Assembly: GCF_011365745.1 (NCBI RefSeq)
Contig: NZ_JAAOBY010000004.1
Coordinates: 189,735 to 253,734, forward strand
Length of the DNA: 64,000 bases
Direction of reading: 5' to 3'
Source: Flavobacterium turcicum
Lineage (GTDB): Bacteria; Bacteroidota; Bacteroidia; Flavobacteriales; Flavobacteriaceae
The translations under genes were made by a program, and so were the position numbers. Below the pieces are notes generated by a model that was not told the origin of the DNA, did no database searches, and saw nothing but the letters and a program-made list of their open reading frames with translations. This document shows, piece by piece, positions 55,954 through 64,000 of the stretch (positions within the stretch are counted from its first letter, which is position 1; each line of letters begins with the position of its first letter).

Positions 55954-57006
55954 ATGATTAAAACAGACATACTCATTATTGGCGCAGGGCCAACAGGTTT
56001 ATTTGCAGTTTTTGAAGCAGGATTATTAAAATTAAAATGTCATATATTAGATGCGTTGCCACAAGCGGGTGGGCAGTTATCAGAGTTATATCCTAAAAAG
56101 CCTATTTATGATATTCCTGGATTTCCAGAAGTATTAGCTGGTGATTTAGTAGATAATTTAATGGAGCAGATCAAGCAGTTCGAACCAGGTTTTACCTTGG
56201 GTGAACGTGCTGAAACCATCGAAAAACAAGAAGACGGAACCTTTATTGTGACTTCAAACAAAGGCAAGAAATTCCATGCGCCAGTTATTGCTATTGCTGG
56301 CGGATTAGGTAGTTTTGAACCAAGAAAACCATTGATTGAGGATATCGAATTTTACGAAGACAAAGGAATTAAATACTTCATTAAAAATCCAGAGAAATTC
56401 CGTGACAAGCGCGTAGTTATCGCTGGAGGTGGAGATTCGGCGCTAGATTGGAGTATATTCTTGGCAAATGTAGCTTCAGAAGTGACTTTGATTCACCGTC
56501 GCAACGAGTTTCGTGGTGCTTTAGACTCTGTAGAAAAAGTACAAGAACTAAAGACTTCTGGCAAAATAAAAATGATTACGCCAGGTGAAGTAGTAGGTTT
56601 AAAAGGAGATGAGCATCTGGAGGCAGTTGTAGTCGAGGAAAACGGTGCACAACGCACCATCGAAACCGATTATTTTATTCCGCTTTTTGGTCTTACTCCA
56701 AAGTTAGGTCCTATCGGCGACTGGGGATTAGAAATCGAAAAAAACGCCATCAAAGTAAATAACGCCTTAGATTACCAAACCAATATTCCGGGAATTTTCG
56801 CTATTGGTGACGTAAATACCTATCCAGGAAAATTAAAATTGATTTTGTGCGGATTCCACGAAGCCACTTTAATGTGTCAAGCGGCCTACCAAATCATTAA
56901 TCCAGGCAAGCGCTATGTGTTAAAATACACTACCGTTTCAGGCGTAGATGGTTTTGATGGAACTCGTAAAGAAGCTCCAAAAGCGGTTGTAAAAGCAATC
57001 GTGTAA
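55954..57006 (+). CDS. Thioredoxin-reductase-like ferredoxin-NADP+ reductase
   Basis: 350 aa. FAD motif ILIIGAGPTGLFAVFEAGLL (about residues 5-24), NADPH motif VIAGGGDSALDWSIFL (about 157-172) and the closing FAIGDVNTYPGKLKLI. It lacks the CxxC of true thioredoxin reductases, as in the FNR branch of the family. In this position it probably passes electrons from NADPH to ferredoxin for the sulfite reductase. A strong terminator follows. Confidence 0.88.
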   Translation: MIKTDILIIGAGPTGLFAVFEAGLLKLKCHILDALPQAGGQLSELYPKKPIYDIPGFPEVLAGDLVDNLMEQIKQFEPGFTLGERAETIEKQEDGTFIVTSNKGKKFHAPVIAIAGGLGSFEPRKPLIEDIEFYEDKGIKYFIKNPEKFRDKRVVIAGGGDSALDWSIFLANVASEVTLIHRRNEFRGALDSVEKVQELKTSGKIKMITPGEVVGLKGDEHLEAVVVEENGAQRTIETDYFIPLFGLTPKLGPIGDWGLEIEKNAIKVNNALDYQTNIPGIFAIGDVNTYPGKLKLILCGFHEATLMCQAAYQIINPGKRYVLKYTTVSGVDGFDGTRKEAPKAVVKAIV

Positions 57007-57024
57007 ATAAAGTTGCAGCGTCAC

Positions 57025-57082
57025 AAAGGTTCTGAGTTGCTAAGATCGGTTAAAATCTTAGTAATTCAGAACCTTTTTTATT
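57025..57082 (+). terminator. Terminator after the ferredoxin-NADP reductase gene
   Basis: AAAGGTTCTGA and CTAAGAT pair with ATCTTAG and TCAGAACCTTT around the loop CGGTTAAA, followed by T-rich sequence. Confidence 0.85.
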
Positions 57083-57127
57083 TTAAAGTTTTGCAACAAA
57101 CTAAGCTACAATCTTTAAAAAAAATAC

Positions 57128-57158
57128 TTGCAATTGTTAGCGCTATGTCGTTCCTTTG
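57128..57158 (+). promoter_or_regulatory. Promoter of the metH riboswitch unit
   Basis: TTG, 20 bases, TTCCTTTG (one mismatch from TAnnTTTG), about 30 bases ahead of the riboswitch. Confidence 0.5.
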
Positions 57159-57187
57159 CACTGTTCCTATATTTATTGAAAGTTATC

Positions 57188-57328
57188 ACGAAAGGCGGAG
57201 GGAAAAGACCCAATGAAACCTTAGCAACCCTTTATTTTTAAAGAAGGTGCTACATTCTACTTTATACAACCAGTATCAAAGATAGATAACACAAGAATAC
57301 TTCTACAGTATTTCTCAAACCTTTTCTT
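57188..57328 (+). promoter_or_regulatory. SAM-I (S-box) riboswitch upstream of metH
   Basis: Conserved core: GAAAGGCGGAGGGAAAAGACC, CAATGAAACCTTAGCAACCC (given in parts), GAAGGTGCTACATTCTAC and AGATAGATAACAC. P1 is GAAAGG (57190) with CCTTTTC (57320). It shares the core with the copy at 41546. About 210 bases, including hairpin repeat C, separate it from the metH start. Confidence 0.92.
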
Positions 57329-57364
57329 GACAACATATCGAATTTTTTAGAGCAGATTAATGGC

Positions 57365-57458
57365 GCTTTTCAGCCATGATCGTTCCTGCTGTTCGCTATA
57401 TCTTTTTATTCGCCGAAAAAAGGCGAATAAAAAGGATGCCGCTGCCATCAGGGCTATA
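57365..57458 (-). repeat. Intergenic hairpin repeat, copy C, between riboswitch and metH
   Basis: On the minus strand: TAGCCCTGATGGCAGCGGCA, stem CTTTTTATTCGCC / GGCGAATAAAAAG, then GATATAGCGAACAGCAGGAA. It shares its outer boxes with copies A and B while the stem differs. It lies in the untranslated leader of metH, after the SAM-I aptamer. Confidence 0.88.
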
Positions 57459-57541
57459 AAGAAAAATTGGGAACTTTTGGAAATACTAATCAAAAGTAAA
57501 AATCACCATTTCAAATTGTGATTTACAAGAAATAAAAAGTT

Positions 57542-58543
57542 ATGTCAAGCATTCACGAAGCCATTAAAAAAAACATACTCATCCTTGATGGAGCTATGGG
57601 AACCATGTTGCAACGTTATAATTTCTCCGAAGAAGATTTTAGAGGAGAACGTTTCAAGGATTTTCCACATCCATTAAAAGGAAATAATGATTTATTGTCG
57701 CTCACTCAGCCACAAGCCATAAAAGACGTTCACGCCGCTTATTTTGAAGCTGGAGCTGATATTGTTGAAACCAATACCTTCTCAGGAACCACCATCGGTA
57801 TGGCCGATTACTATCTGGAAGAATATGTGTATGAATTGAACTATGAGTCGGCAAAAATAGCCCGCGAAGTAGCCGATGAATACACCGCCAAGAATCCAGA
57901 CAAACCTCGTTTTGTAGCAGGTTCCATTGGACCCACGAACAGAACAGCAAGCATGTCACCAGATGTAAACGATCCCGGTTACAGAGCCGTAACTTTTGAT
58001 GATTTGCGCATTGCTTACAAGCAACAAGTAGAAGCGCTTATGGATGGTGGTTGCGATTTACTTTTGGTAGAAACTATTTTTGATACCTTAAATGCCAAAG
58101 CAGCACTTTTTGCCATTGAAGAAGTAAAAGACGAACGCAATCTTGATATTCCAATAATGGTTTCAGGAACCATTACAGATGCATCTGGAAGAACACTTTC
58201 GGGACAAACCGTTGAGGCTTTCTTAATTTCGGTGTCGCATATACCTTTGTTGAGTGTAGGATTCAATTGCGCACTTGGCGCCGATTTATTGAAACCCTAT
58301 TTACAAACCTTATCACAAAATACGTCGTTCAACGTATCGGCGCATCCTAATGCAGGTTTACCTAATGCCTTTGGAGAATACGACGAAACACCAGAACAGA
58401 TGCAAGCTTTTATCAAAGAATATCTCGATGATAATTTGGTCAACATTATAGGCGGTTGTTGCGGAACAACACCAGCACACATCAAATTAATTGCCGATAT
58501 CACCAAGGAATACAAACCGAGGGTTTCGACCGCGGTGATGTAA
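57542..58543 (+). CDS. metH: Methionine synthase, homocysteine-binding part (split MetH)
   Basis: 333 aa. Homocysteine S-methyltransferase barrel: [15 protein letters not shown] (about residues 13-27), ETNTFSGTT, and the zinc cysteines in VGFNCALGA (about 240-248) and [12 protein letters not shown] (about 306-317). It is the first third of cobalamin-dependent methionine synthase as a separate protein; the remainder is encoded at 59514. Such splitting is common in Bacteroidota. Under control of the SAM-I riboswitch. Confidence 0.93.
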   Translation: MSSIHEAIKKNILILDGAMGTMLQRYNFSEEDFRGERFKDFPHPLKGNNDLLSLTQPQAIKDVHAAYFEAGADIVETNTFSGTTIGMADYYLEEYVYELNYESAKIAREVADEYTAKNPDKPRFVAGSIGPTNRTASMSPDVNDPGYRAVTFDDLRIAYKQQVEALMDGGCDLLLVETIFDTLNAKAALFAIEEVKDERNLDIPIMVSGTITDASGRTLSGQTVEAFLISVSHIPLLSVGFNCALGADLLKPYLQTLSQNTSFNVSAHPNAGLPNAFGEYDETPEQMQAFIKEYLDDNLVNIIGGCCGTTPAHIKLIADITKEYKPRVSTAVM

Positions 58544-58570
58544 TGTTAAGATAATTTAGTTTATTAAAAA

Positions 58571-59011
58571 ATGGAGGAAAAGACTATTGATAATTTTAAG
58601 AATTTGAAATGGATACTGCTATGTTCTCTTACCTTGGCAATAATATATATTTTATTTGATATCTCGAGAAAAACAAAGTTTGATACCTACAAAGAAACAT
58701 TTAAGGGCGAAGCAATTGGTTTAACAACGAAGTTTAAAAAGGTCGGTAGACAAAGATTATTAATCTATTGCTTTTATGTGGATGGTAAGTTTATCTCTCA
58801 GAGAAATACGATGGGAGGAGATGAAATTTTAAATAAGTTTTACAAAGTGAAGTATGATTTAAATAATCCGAAAGGGAATTATATTTTTTTAGATAAAGAA
58901 TTGAAGCCCGATTCCCTTACTCTTGTTAAAAATGGTTTTACTTGGACTAAATATTATGTATACGATGGAAATGTAACTAGTCGATATCTAGAAAAATCAA
59001 AATGGCAGTGA
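58571..59011 (+). CDS. Hypothetical single-TM protein between the metH halves
   Basis: 146 aa. One membrane helix (about residues 15-33) and a soluble domain with FKGEAIGLTTKFKKVGRQRL and YKVKYDLNNPKGNYIFLDKE. It resembles the small DUF3592-like hypothetical proteins common in flavobacteria, though I cannot name the family with confidence. It starts 27 bases after metH-N and so lies inside the methionine unit; no functional link is known. Confidence 0.65.
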   Translation: MEEKTIDNFKNLKWILLCSLTLAIIYILFDISRKTKFDTYKETFKGEAIGLTTKFKKVGRQRLLIYCFYVDGKFISQRNTMGGDEILNKFYKVKYDLNNPKGNYIFLDKELKPDSLTLVKNGFTWTKYYVYDGNVTSRYLEKSKWQ

Positions 59012-59125
59012 TAGCGATTATGATATTTTATTCCAATGCATCTATTACGCAAGTCAAAGGAAGTATAGGTAAGTAAAATAGTTTTATTCAGCGATAAAAC
59101 TTATTTAAAGTACAGCTTGCAATTT

Positions 59126-59208
59126 TGAGGAACGAACGCCCAAGTGATAGCGAACTGAATGAATAATCTTTATTATGTGAGCGACTTGTTTAGATTCTTC
59201 GTTCCTCA
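59126..59208. repeat. Inverted repeat with 11-base arms (TGAGGAACGAA)
   Basis: TGAGGAACGAA at 59126 and its complement TTCGTTCCTCA at 59198 flank about 60 bases that include ATAGCGAACTGAATGAATAA. The right arm continues AGAATGACAAAAATGAAG. The phrase is frequent in flavobacterial intergenic DNA as far as I recall; it may be a MITE-like or REP-like element. Confidence 0.55.
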
Positions 59209-59283
59209 GAATGACAAAAATGAAGAATATAAAAAAATGAAGAATAAAGAAACGGAAGAATCAATATAAAAAAGAAGTGTGTT

Positions 59284-59412
59284 GTTAGCATAATGCCCGC
59301 GTGAGGGATAGTAGTGGAAAGCCCGCTGGTCAATGGAGTGCTAACGGAATTGATTGAGGACTTGAAACGAATAGCCCGACCCGACTTTTTTTGGAGGGAC
59401 ACGCCCAAAAAT
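59284..59412 (+). repeat. Degenerate intergenic repeat related to copies A-C
   Basis: GTGAGGGATAGTAGTGGAAA resembles the 5' box of the hairpin repeats, and GAATAGCCCGACCC the 3' box. GTTAGCA / TGCTAAC forms an internal inverted repeat. Together with the preceding inverted repeat it fills the roughly 500-base gap ahead of metH-C; no gene is seen there. Confidence 0.5.
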
Positions 59413-59513
59413 GAATTGAAATAAAATGGTAAGGTTTCGAAAACTTTGCAATAAATAAAAAAATAAAAACTCAGTCTAAGTTTCTTAGTAACGGAGTAAC
59501 TCAAAATAAAGAA

Positions 59514-62189
59514 ATGGCAGAAAAAAGAAGAAACCTAGTATTATCAGGATTAGAACCCTTAATCATTACGCCGGAAAGTGTATTTGTGAATGTAGGGGAA
59601 CGAACCAATGTGACGGGTTCGAGAAAATTTCTTCGATTGATTAAGGAAGAAAAATACGATGAGGCGCTTGATATTGCACGCCAGCAAGTAGAAGGCGGTG
59701 CACAAATCATCGATATCAATATGGATGAGGGAATGCTCGATGGCGCATATGCGATGACAAAATTCCTGAATTTGATTGCGGCCGAACCGGATATTTCACG
59801 CGTTCCGATTATGATTGACAGTTCGAAATGGGAAATCATTGAGGCGGGTTTGAAAGTCGTACAAGGGAAATGTGTTGTGAATTCGATTTCGTTGAAAGAA
59901 GGCGAAGAAGCTTTTATTCATCATGCTAAATTGATAAAGCGTTACGGAGCAGCGGTAATTGTGATGGCTTTTGACGAAGTGGGTCAGGCCGATAATTACG
60001 AAAGACGTATCGAAATTTGCAAGCGTTCGTATGATATTTTGGTGGGAATTGGATTTCCGCCACAAGACATCATCTTCGATTTGAATATTTTTCCAGTAGC
60101 AACAGGTATGGAAGAGCACCGCTTGAATGCGTTGGATTTCTTTAGAGGAACCAAGTGGGTTCGCGAAAATTTACCACACGCTCACATCAGCGGTGGGGTG
60201 AGTAACGTTTCGTTTTCATTTAGAGGAAACGACACGGTTCGTGAGGCGATGCACTCGGTTTTCTTGTACCATGCCATTCAAAACGGAATGACAATGGGGA
60301 TTGTAAACCCAGAAATGTTGTCGATATATGATGAGATTCCGAAAGATTTATTAGAGCATGTTGAAGATGTTATTCTGGACCGTCGCGACGATGCGACAGA
60401 ACGTTTGCTTGATTTTGCCGAGAATGTAAAAGGAGATGGTACAAAAACCAATGAAGCAGTAGTTCAAGAATGGCGAAATGGAACCGTTCAAGAAAGAATT
60501 ACACACTCGTTAGTAAAAGGAATTGATGCGTTTATAGAAATTGATGTAGAGGAAGCGCGTTTGGCTGCCACAAAACCCATTGAAGTAATTGAAATCAACT
60601 TAATGGCGGGAATGAATGTCGTAGGTGATTTGTTTGGTTCGGGTAAAATGTTTTTGCCTCAAGTGGTAAAGTCGGCACGTGTAATGAAAAGAGCGGTGGC
60701 TTATCTTTTGCCTTTCATTGAAGCGGCAAAGCAAGTTGGCGACAAATCAGGTAACGGAAAAATCTTGATGGCCACGGTAAAAGGTGATGTTCATGATATT
60801 GGTAAAAATATAGTTTCGGTGGTGTTGGCTTGTAATAATTATGAGATTGTCGATTTAGGTGTGATGGTGCCTCCAGAAAAAATCATCGCAGCAGCTATTG
60901 AACATGAAGTAGATATTATTGGATTGAGCGGATTGATTACGCCATCGCTTGACGAAATGGTGTATCTCGCTAAGGAATTGGATAAAAGAGGACTGAAAAT
61001 TCCAGTAATGATTGGTGGTGCAACAACTTCGCGCGCGCATACAGCCGTGAAAATTGCACCACAATACAATTCGACTGTCATTCACGTTAACGATGCCTCG
61101 AGAGCGGTAACGGTTGCGGGGAATTTATTGGATCACAACCGAAAAATATATGCGAGTGATATTCGTGCAGAATACGATGCGTTTAGAGAAACGTTTTTGA
61201 ATCGTTCCCGCGATAAGAATTTCTTGACCATTGAGCAAGCCCGTAAAAATAAATTGCAATTGGATTGGGATAATTTCACGCCGGTGAAACCTAAAGTTAT
61301 TGGCAAGCAAATCATAGAAGTTGATTTAGAAACTTTGGTACCTTATATCGATTGGACGCCGTTTTTTAGAACTTGGGAATTGTTTGGAAAATATCCAGCT
61401 ATTTTAACTGATGAGGTAGTTGGCGAACAAGCGACTTCGGTTTTTGCAGATGCACAAGCGATGTTGAAAGTGATTTTGGAGGAGAAAAAGTTAACAGCAA
61501 AAGGTGTTTATGGAATTTTTCCGGCGAATCAAATCAATGATGATGATATTGAACTGACGGATGAAAACGGAAAACAATTACAAACATTTTTGAGTCTGCG
61601 CCAACAATCTCAAAAAACAAAAGGAGCGCCAAACATCGCTCTGGCTGATTTTATTGCTCCAAAAGAAAGTGGGAAAGTAGATTATATGGGAGCCTTTTGT
61701 GTGACTACTGGTTTTGGTGTGGACGAATGGGCGGCTGAATTCGAAAAGGATTTAGATGATTATAATTCGATTATGGTGAAAGCGCTTGCTGATCGTTTCG
61801 CTGAAGCTTTTGCTGAATATTTGCACGAAAAAGTGCGTAAAGAATTTTGGGGTTATGCCGCAGACGAAGATTTATCTACCGAAGATATGATTGATGAGGT
61901 GTATAAAGGAATTCGACCAGCGCCAGGATATCCAGCTTGTCCGGATCATTTAGAGAAGCCGACTATTTGGAAATTATTAAATGTTGCAGAAGAAATTGGA
62001 GTAACCTTAACCGAAAGTATGGCTATGTGGCCAGCATCATCTGTATCTGGGTACTACTTTGGGAATCCAGAAAGTAAGTATTTTGGACTCGGAAAAATTA
62101 AAGAAGATCAAGTAATTGACTACGCCAAAAGAAGAAATGTTTCCACTGATGTAGCCATGAAATGGTTGAACCCGAATATAGCCGATTAG
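59514..62189 (+). CDS. metH: Methionine synthase, folate/cobalamin/activation part (split MetH)
   Basis: 891 aa. Pterin-binding domain (about 10-290: [28 protein letters not shown]), cobalamin cap and B12 domain (about 310-540) with the lower-ligand motif [11 protein letters not shown] near residue 425, and the SAM-activation domain (about 560-891) with [15 protein letters not shown]. Transfers methyl from methyl-THF through cobalamin to homocysteine bound by the separate protein at 57542. metF, which makes methyl-THF, follows on the same strand. Confidence 0.96.
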   Translation: MAEKRRNLVLSGLEPLIITPESVFVNVGERTNVTGSRKFLRLIKEEKYDEALDIARQQVEGGAQIIDINMDEGMLDGAYAMTKFLNLIAAEPDISRVPIMIDSSKWEIIEAGLKVVQGKCVVNSISLKEGEEAFIHHAKLIKRYGAAVIVMAFDEVGQADNYERRIEICKRSYDILVGIGFPPQDIIFDLNIFPVATGMEEHRLNALDFFRGTKWVRENLPHAHISGGVSNVSFSFRGNDTVREAMHSVFLYHAIQNGMTMGIVNPEMLSIYDEIPKDLLEHVEDVILDRRDDATERLLDFAENVKGDGTKTNEAVVQEWRNGTVQERITHSLVKGIDAFIEIDVEEARLAATKPIEVIEINLMAGMNVVGDLFGSGKMFLPQVVKSARVMKRAVAYLLPFIEAAKQVGDKSGNGKILMATVKGDVHDIGKNIVSVVLACNNYEIVDLGVMVPPEKIIAAAIEHEVDIIGLSGLITPSLDEMVYLAKELDKRGLKIPVMIGGATTSRAHTAVKIAPQYNSTVIHVNDASRAVTVAGNLLDHNRKIYASDIRAEYDAFRETFLNRSRDKNFLTIEQARKNKLQLDWDNFTPVKPKVIGKQIIEVDLETLVPYIDWTPFFRTWELFGKYPAILTDEVVGEQATSVFADAQAMLKVILEEKKLTAKGVYGIFPANQINDDDIELTDENGKQLQTFLSLRQQSQKTKGAPNIALADFIAPKESGKVDYMGAFCVTTGFGVDEWAAEFEKDLDDYNSIMVKALADRFAEAFAEYLHEKVRKEFWGYAADEDLSTEDMIDEVYKGIRPAPGYPACPDHLEKPTIWKLLNVAEEIGVTLTESMAMWPASSVSGYYFGNPESKYFGLGKIKEDQVIDYAKRRNVSTDVAMKWLNPNIAD

Positions 62190-62204
62190 GAATTTTGTTT
62201 CAAG

Positions 62205-62260
62205 TTTAAGGTTTCAAGTTACTCGACAGAACTTTAAACTTTAAACTTGGAACATGAAAC
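62205..62260. repeat. AAACTTTAAACTT spacer repeat between metH-C and metF
   Basis: CAAGTTTAAGGTTTCAAGTT followed by CTTTAAACTTTAAACTTGG. Same spacer type as in the etfBA and cys gaps. Confidence 0.5.
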
Positions 62261-62270
62261 AAAAAATAAA

Positions 62271-63227
62271 ATGAAAGTAACACAACATATAGAAAAAGCC
62301 AAAGGTGAAACTTTGTTTTCATTTGAAATTATTCCGCCTCAAAAAGGGAAAAGTATTCAAGAATTGTATGACAACATTGACCCTTTGATGGAATTCAAAC
62401 CGCCATTTATTGATGTGACAACCTCACGCGAGGAGTTTATTTATGTGGATAAAGGCAATGGTTTATTGGATAAAAAGCTAACCAGAATGCGTCCGGGGAC
62501 TTTAGGGATTTGCGCTTCTATCAAACACAAATATAATGTTGATACGGTGCCACACGTGCTTTGCGGTGGTTTTACCAAAGAAGAAACAGAATATTTATTG
62601 GTTGATTGTCATTATCTAGGCATCAATAATGTAATGGCGTTGCGTGGTGATGCGATGAAGGACGAACAATCCTTTGTGCCAAAAGCGGGTGGTAATCATT
62701 TTGCGATTGATTTGGTTAAGCAAATCAAATTGTTGAATGAAGGCAAATATTTACATGACGTCATTCATGCTGATAATAAGGCTGATTTTTGTATTGGAGT
62801 GGCAGGATATCCTGAAAAACATTTGGAATCTCCATCGTTACTGTCCGATTTGAAAAGGTTAAAAGAAAAAGTGGACGCAGGTGCTGATTATGTGGTGACA
62901 CAAATGTTTTTTGACAATGCAAAATATTTTGAATTTGTTGCCAAAGCCAGAGAAATGGGAATCACAGTGCCTATTATTCCTGGTATCAAGCCATTGGCGG
63001 TGCAAAGACATTTGCAAATTTTACCGCAAATTTTCCGAATTGATTTGCCAGAAGATTTAATTGATGCAGTAGACAAATGCAAAACAAATGCAGATGTAAA
63101 ACAAGTGGGAATTGAATGGGCTATTCAGCAATCCCGCGAATTAAAGGCAGCTGGAGTTCCTGTTTTACATTATTATTCGATGGGTAAATCAGAAAATATC
63201 CGTCAAATTGCGAGTCAACTTTTTTAG
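62271..63227 (+). CDS. metF: Methylenetetrahydrofolate reductase
   Basis: 318 aa FAD enzyme reducing methylene-THF to methyl-THF, the methyl donor for MetH. It shows FSFEIIPPQKGKSIQELYDN, GICASIKHKYNVDTVPHVLC, NNVMALRGD, GVAGYPEKHLESP and DAGADYVVTQMFFDN. I use the ATG at 62271 (MKVTQHIEKAKGETLF); an in-frame TTG at 62247 lies in spacer repeat. End of the methionine region, closed by a strong terminator. Confidence 0.96.
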   Translation: MKVTQHIEKAKGETLFSFEIIPPQKGKSIQELYDNIDPLMEFKPPFIDVTTSREEFIYVDKGNGLLDKKLTRMRPGTLGICASIKHKYNVDTVPHVLCGGFTKEETEYLLVDCHYLGINNVMALRGDAMKDEQSFVPKAGGNHFAIDLVKQIKLLNEGKYLHDVIHADNKADFCIGVAGYPEKHLESPSLLSDLKRLKEKVDAGADYVVTQMFFDNAKYFEFVAKAREMGITVPIIPGIKPLAVQRHLQILPQIFRIDLPEDLIDAVDKCKTNADVKQVGIEWAIQQSRELKAAGVPVLHYYSMGKSENIRQIASQLF

Positions 63228-63247
63228 TAATTTATCTTTTATATTTC

Positions 63248-63289
63248 AAAAGCTTCCAGTTCGCCTTGGAGAACTGGAAGCTTTTTTTA
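63248..63289 (+). terminator. Terminator after metF
   Basis: AAAGCTTCCAGTTC / GAACTGGAAGCTTT, 14-bp perfect stem, eight-base loop, T run. Confidence 0.92.
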
Positions 63290-63461
63290 TAATTTGTGTT
63301 TTATTCGAGAATATAACTCAAAACTGTCAAAGTTCCGGCGCTTGGCGAGGTTGCGAATTTCGGAACCGATTATTTTCTATCAAAGAAAAAAATTCTTGCG
63401 AGAAATAAACGTGAATTTACGACAAAATTCGAAATGTTGCCAAACGCCTATTAGCAAAAGT

Positions 63462-64000
63462 TTATTGTTTATAAAAGAAATAACCATCTTCAACTGTTTC
63501 TTCCCAATTTTCATTTTTCAAGGATTTAATTTTTAGCTCTTCAAATATATTTTTTGAGCCACGAATTGTCATTGTGAATTGGTCAGTATTATTTCTGTTT
63601 TTATCATTTAATACATAACTTAAACTATATTCATCCTTTTTAACAATCTTTTCTATGTATGGAGTTAAATATTCGCTTATAACTTTTGGGCTTGAAAATT
63701 TCGAAGATTTTTTAAATTCAATTTCAAAACTTCCTTCATATTTAAATTGTGGAGAGTAATCAAATAAAAAGTTTGGATTTTTTTTCTGTTCGATTAGATA
63801 ATTTTCATAATCTTTTTTAGAAGAAAACACTTTTACTTCATGATAATATTTTAGAGGAGAAGTTTGGTTGAAACTCGTTATCTGATTTAGATCAAATTTA
63901 TAAGTCTTACCATCATGAGTCATTGCACTTTTTTGTGTAGGATTTATTGTCCAAGAACCGATTTCTTTTTTGTTTTTTACAATTGTAAGTTTAAAATTTC
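63462..64000 (-). CDS. Hypothetical protein (N-terminus beyond the window)
   Basis: The reading frame stays open from the stop at 63462 to the right edge, giving about 178 visible residues. An internal ATG at 63923 is therefore probably not the start: the upstream codons continue sensibly (IGSWTINPTQKSAMTHDGKT). The protein is charged, with beta-rich segments and no visible membrane helix. It resembles a lipocalin-like or stress-type small secreted protein only in general composition; no family is recognised. Confidence 0.65.
   Translation of the reverse strand, partial: NFKLTIVKNKKEIGSWTINPTQKSAMTHDGKTYKFDLNQITSFNQTSPLKYYHEVKVFSSKKDYENYLIEQKKNPNFLFDYSPQFKYEGSFEIEFKKSSKFSSPKVISEYLTPYIEKIVKKDEYSLSYVLNDKNRNNTDQFTMTIRGSKNIFEELKIKSLKNENWEETVEDGYFFYKQ

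Noticed and set aside
57013..57216. Forward ORF of 67 aa after the ferredoxin-NADP reductase gene
   Set aside because: It overlaps a strong terminator, a promoter and the first bases of the SAM-I riboswitch; the region is explained without coding.
57542..62189. metH interrupted by a frameshift or insertion (pseudogene)
   Set aside because: Both parts have proper starts, stops and complete domains, and the split form is common in Bacteroidota; it is a two-protein enzyme.
63291..63461. Gene or repeat between metF terminator and the last ORF
   Set aside because: Only a loose inverted repeat GTTCCG/CGGAAC and no convincing frame; nothing supportable.

Overview
The window is a chromosomal stretch of a Bacteroidota, almost certainly Flavobacterium or a close relative. 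The evidence is AT-rich DNA, A-rich rather than Shine-Dalgarno leaders in front of start codons, promoters of the TTG-N19-TAnnTTTG type, and lineage-typical genes: TamL, PorT, GLPGLI proteins, a split MetH, AccD without a zinc ribbon, and purH next to mreB. No CRISPR, prophage, insertion sequence, rRNA or tRNA was seen.

Layout. 1-19047 is a housekeeping mosaic: mreB (cut by the left edge) and purH, an ABC permease and a TonB receptor, accD and fbaA, tamL, an rRNA/tRNA methyltransferase, porT and menG, folA and thyA, an exported amidohydrolase, a bifunctional nuclease and etfBA. 19337-33924 holds pdhB, a DUF5686 outer-membrane protein, an AlkA-like glycosylase, soluble and membrane pyrophosphatases side by side, dps, csbD, a deoxynucleoside kinase and a GLPGLI/outer-membrane-receptor module.

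34002-63227 is a 29-kb sulfur amino acid region. It contains metK; metY, a metX paralogue and a homoserine-dehydrogenase-like gene; a second metX with a fused aspartokinase-homoserine dehydrogenase; osmC; a metZ-like gene; an Rrf2 regulator; a complete assimilatory sulfate reduction run (tauE-like, cysH, cysD, cysN, sulfite reductase, cobA, cysG-like, ferredoxin-NADP reductase); and metH in two pieces followed by metF. Together these convert sulfate to sulfide, aspartate to O-acetylhomoserine, both to homocysteine, then methionine and S-adenosylmethionine.

The region carries several different control devices. A SAM-II-like aptamer precedes metK. SAM-I riboswitches precede metX2-thrA and metH. 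A translated leader peptide packed with Met and Cys codons, followed by a terminator and a matching antiterminator segment, precedes metY. Two further small-ORF/terminator units lie at 40.7-41.05 kb. The metY leader is the most interesting item, followed by the homoserine dehydrogenase paralogue that has lost canonical catalytic acids and by a family of intergenic hairpin repeats with co-varying stems. The right edge cuts a hypothetical gene.
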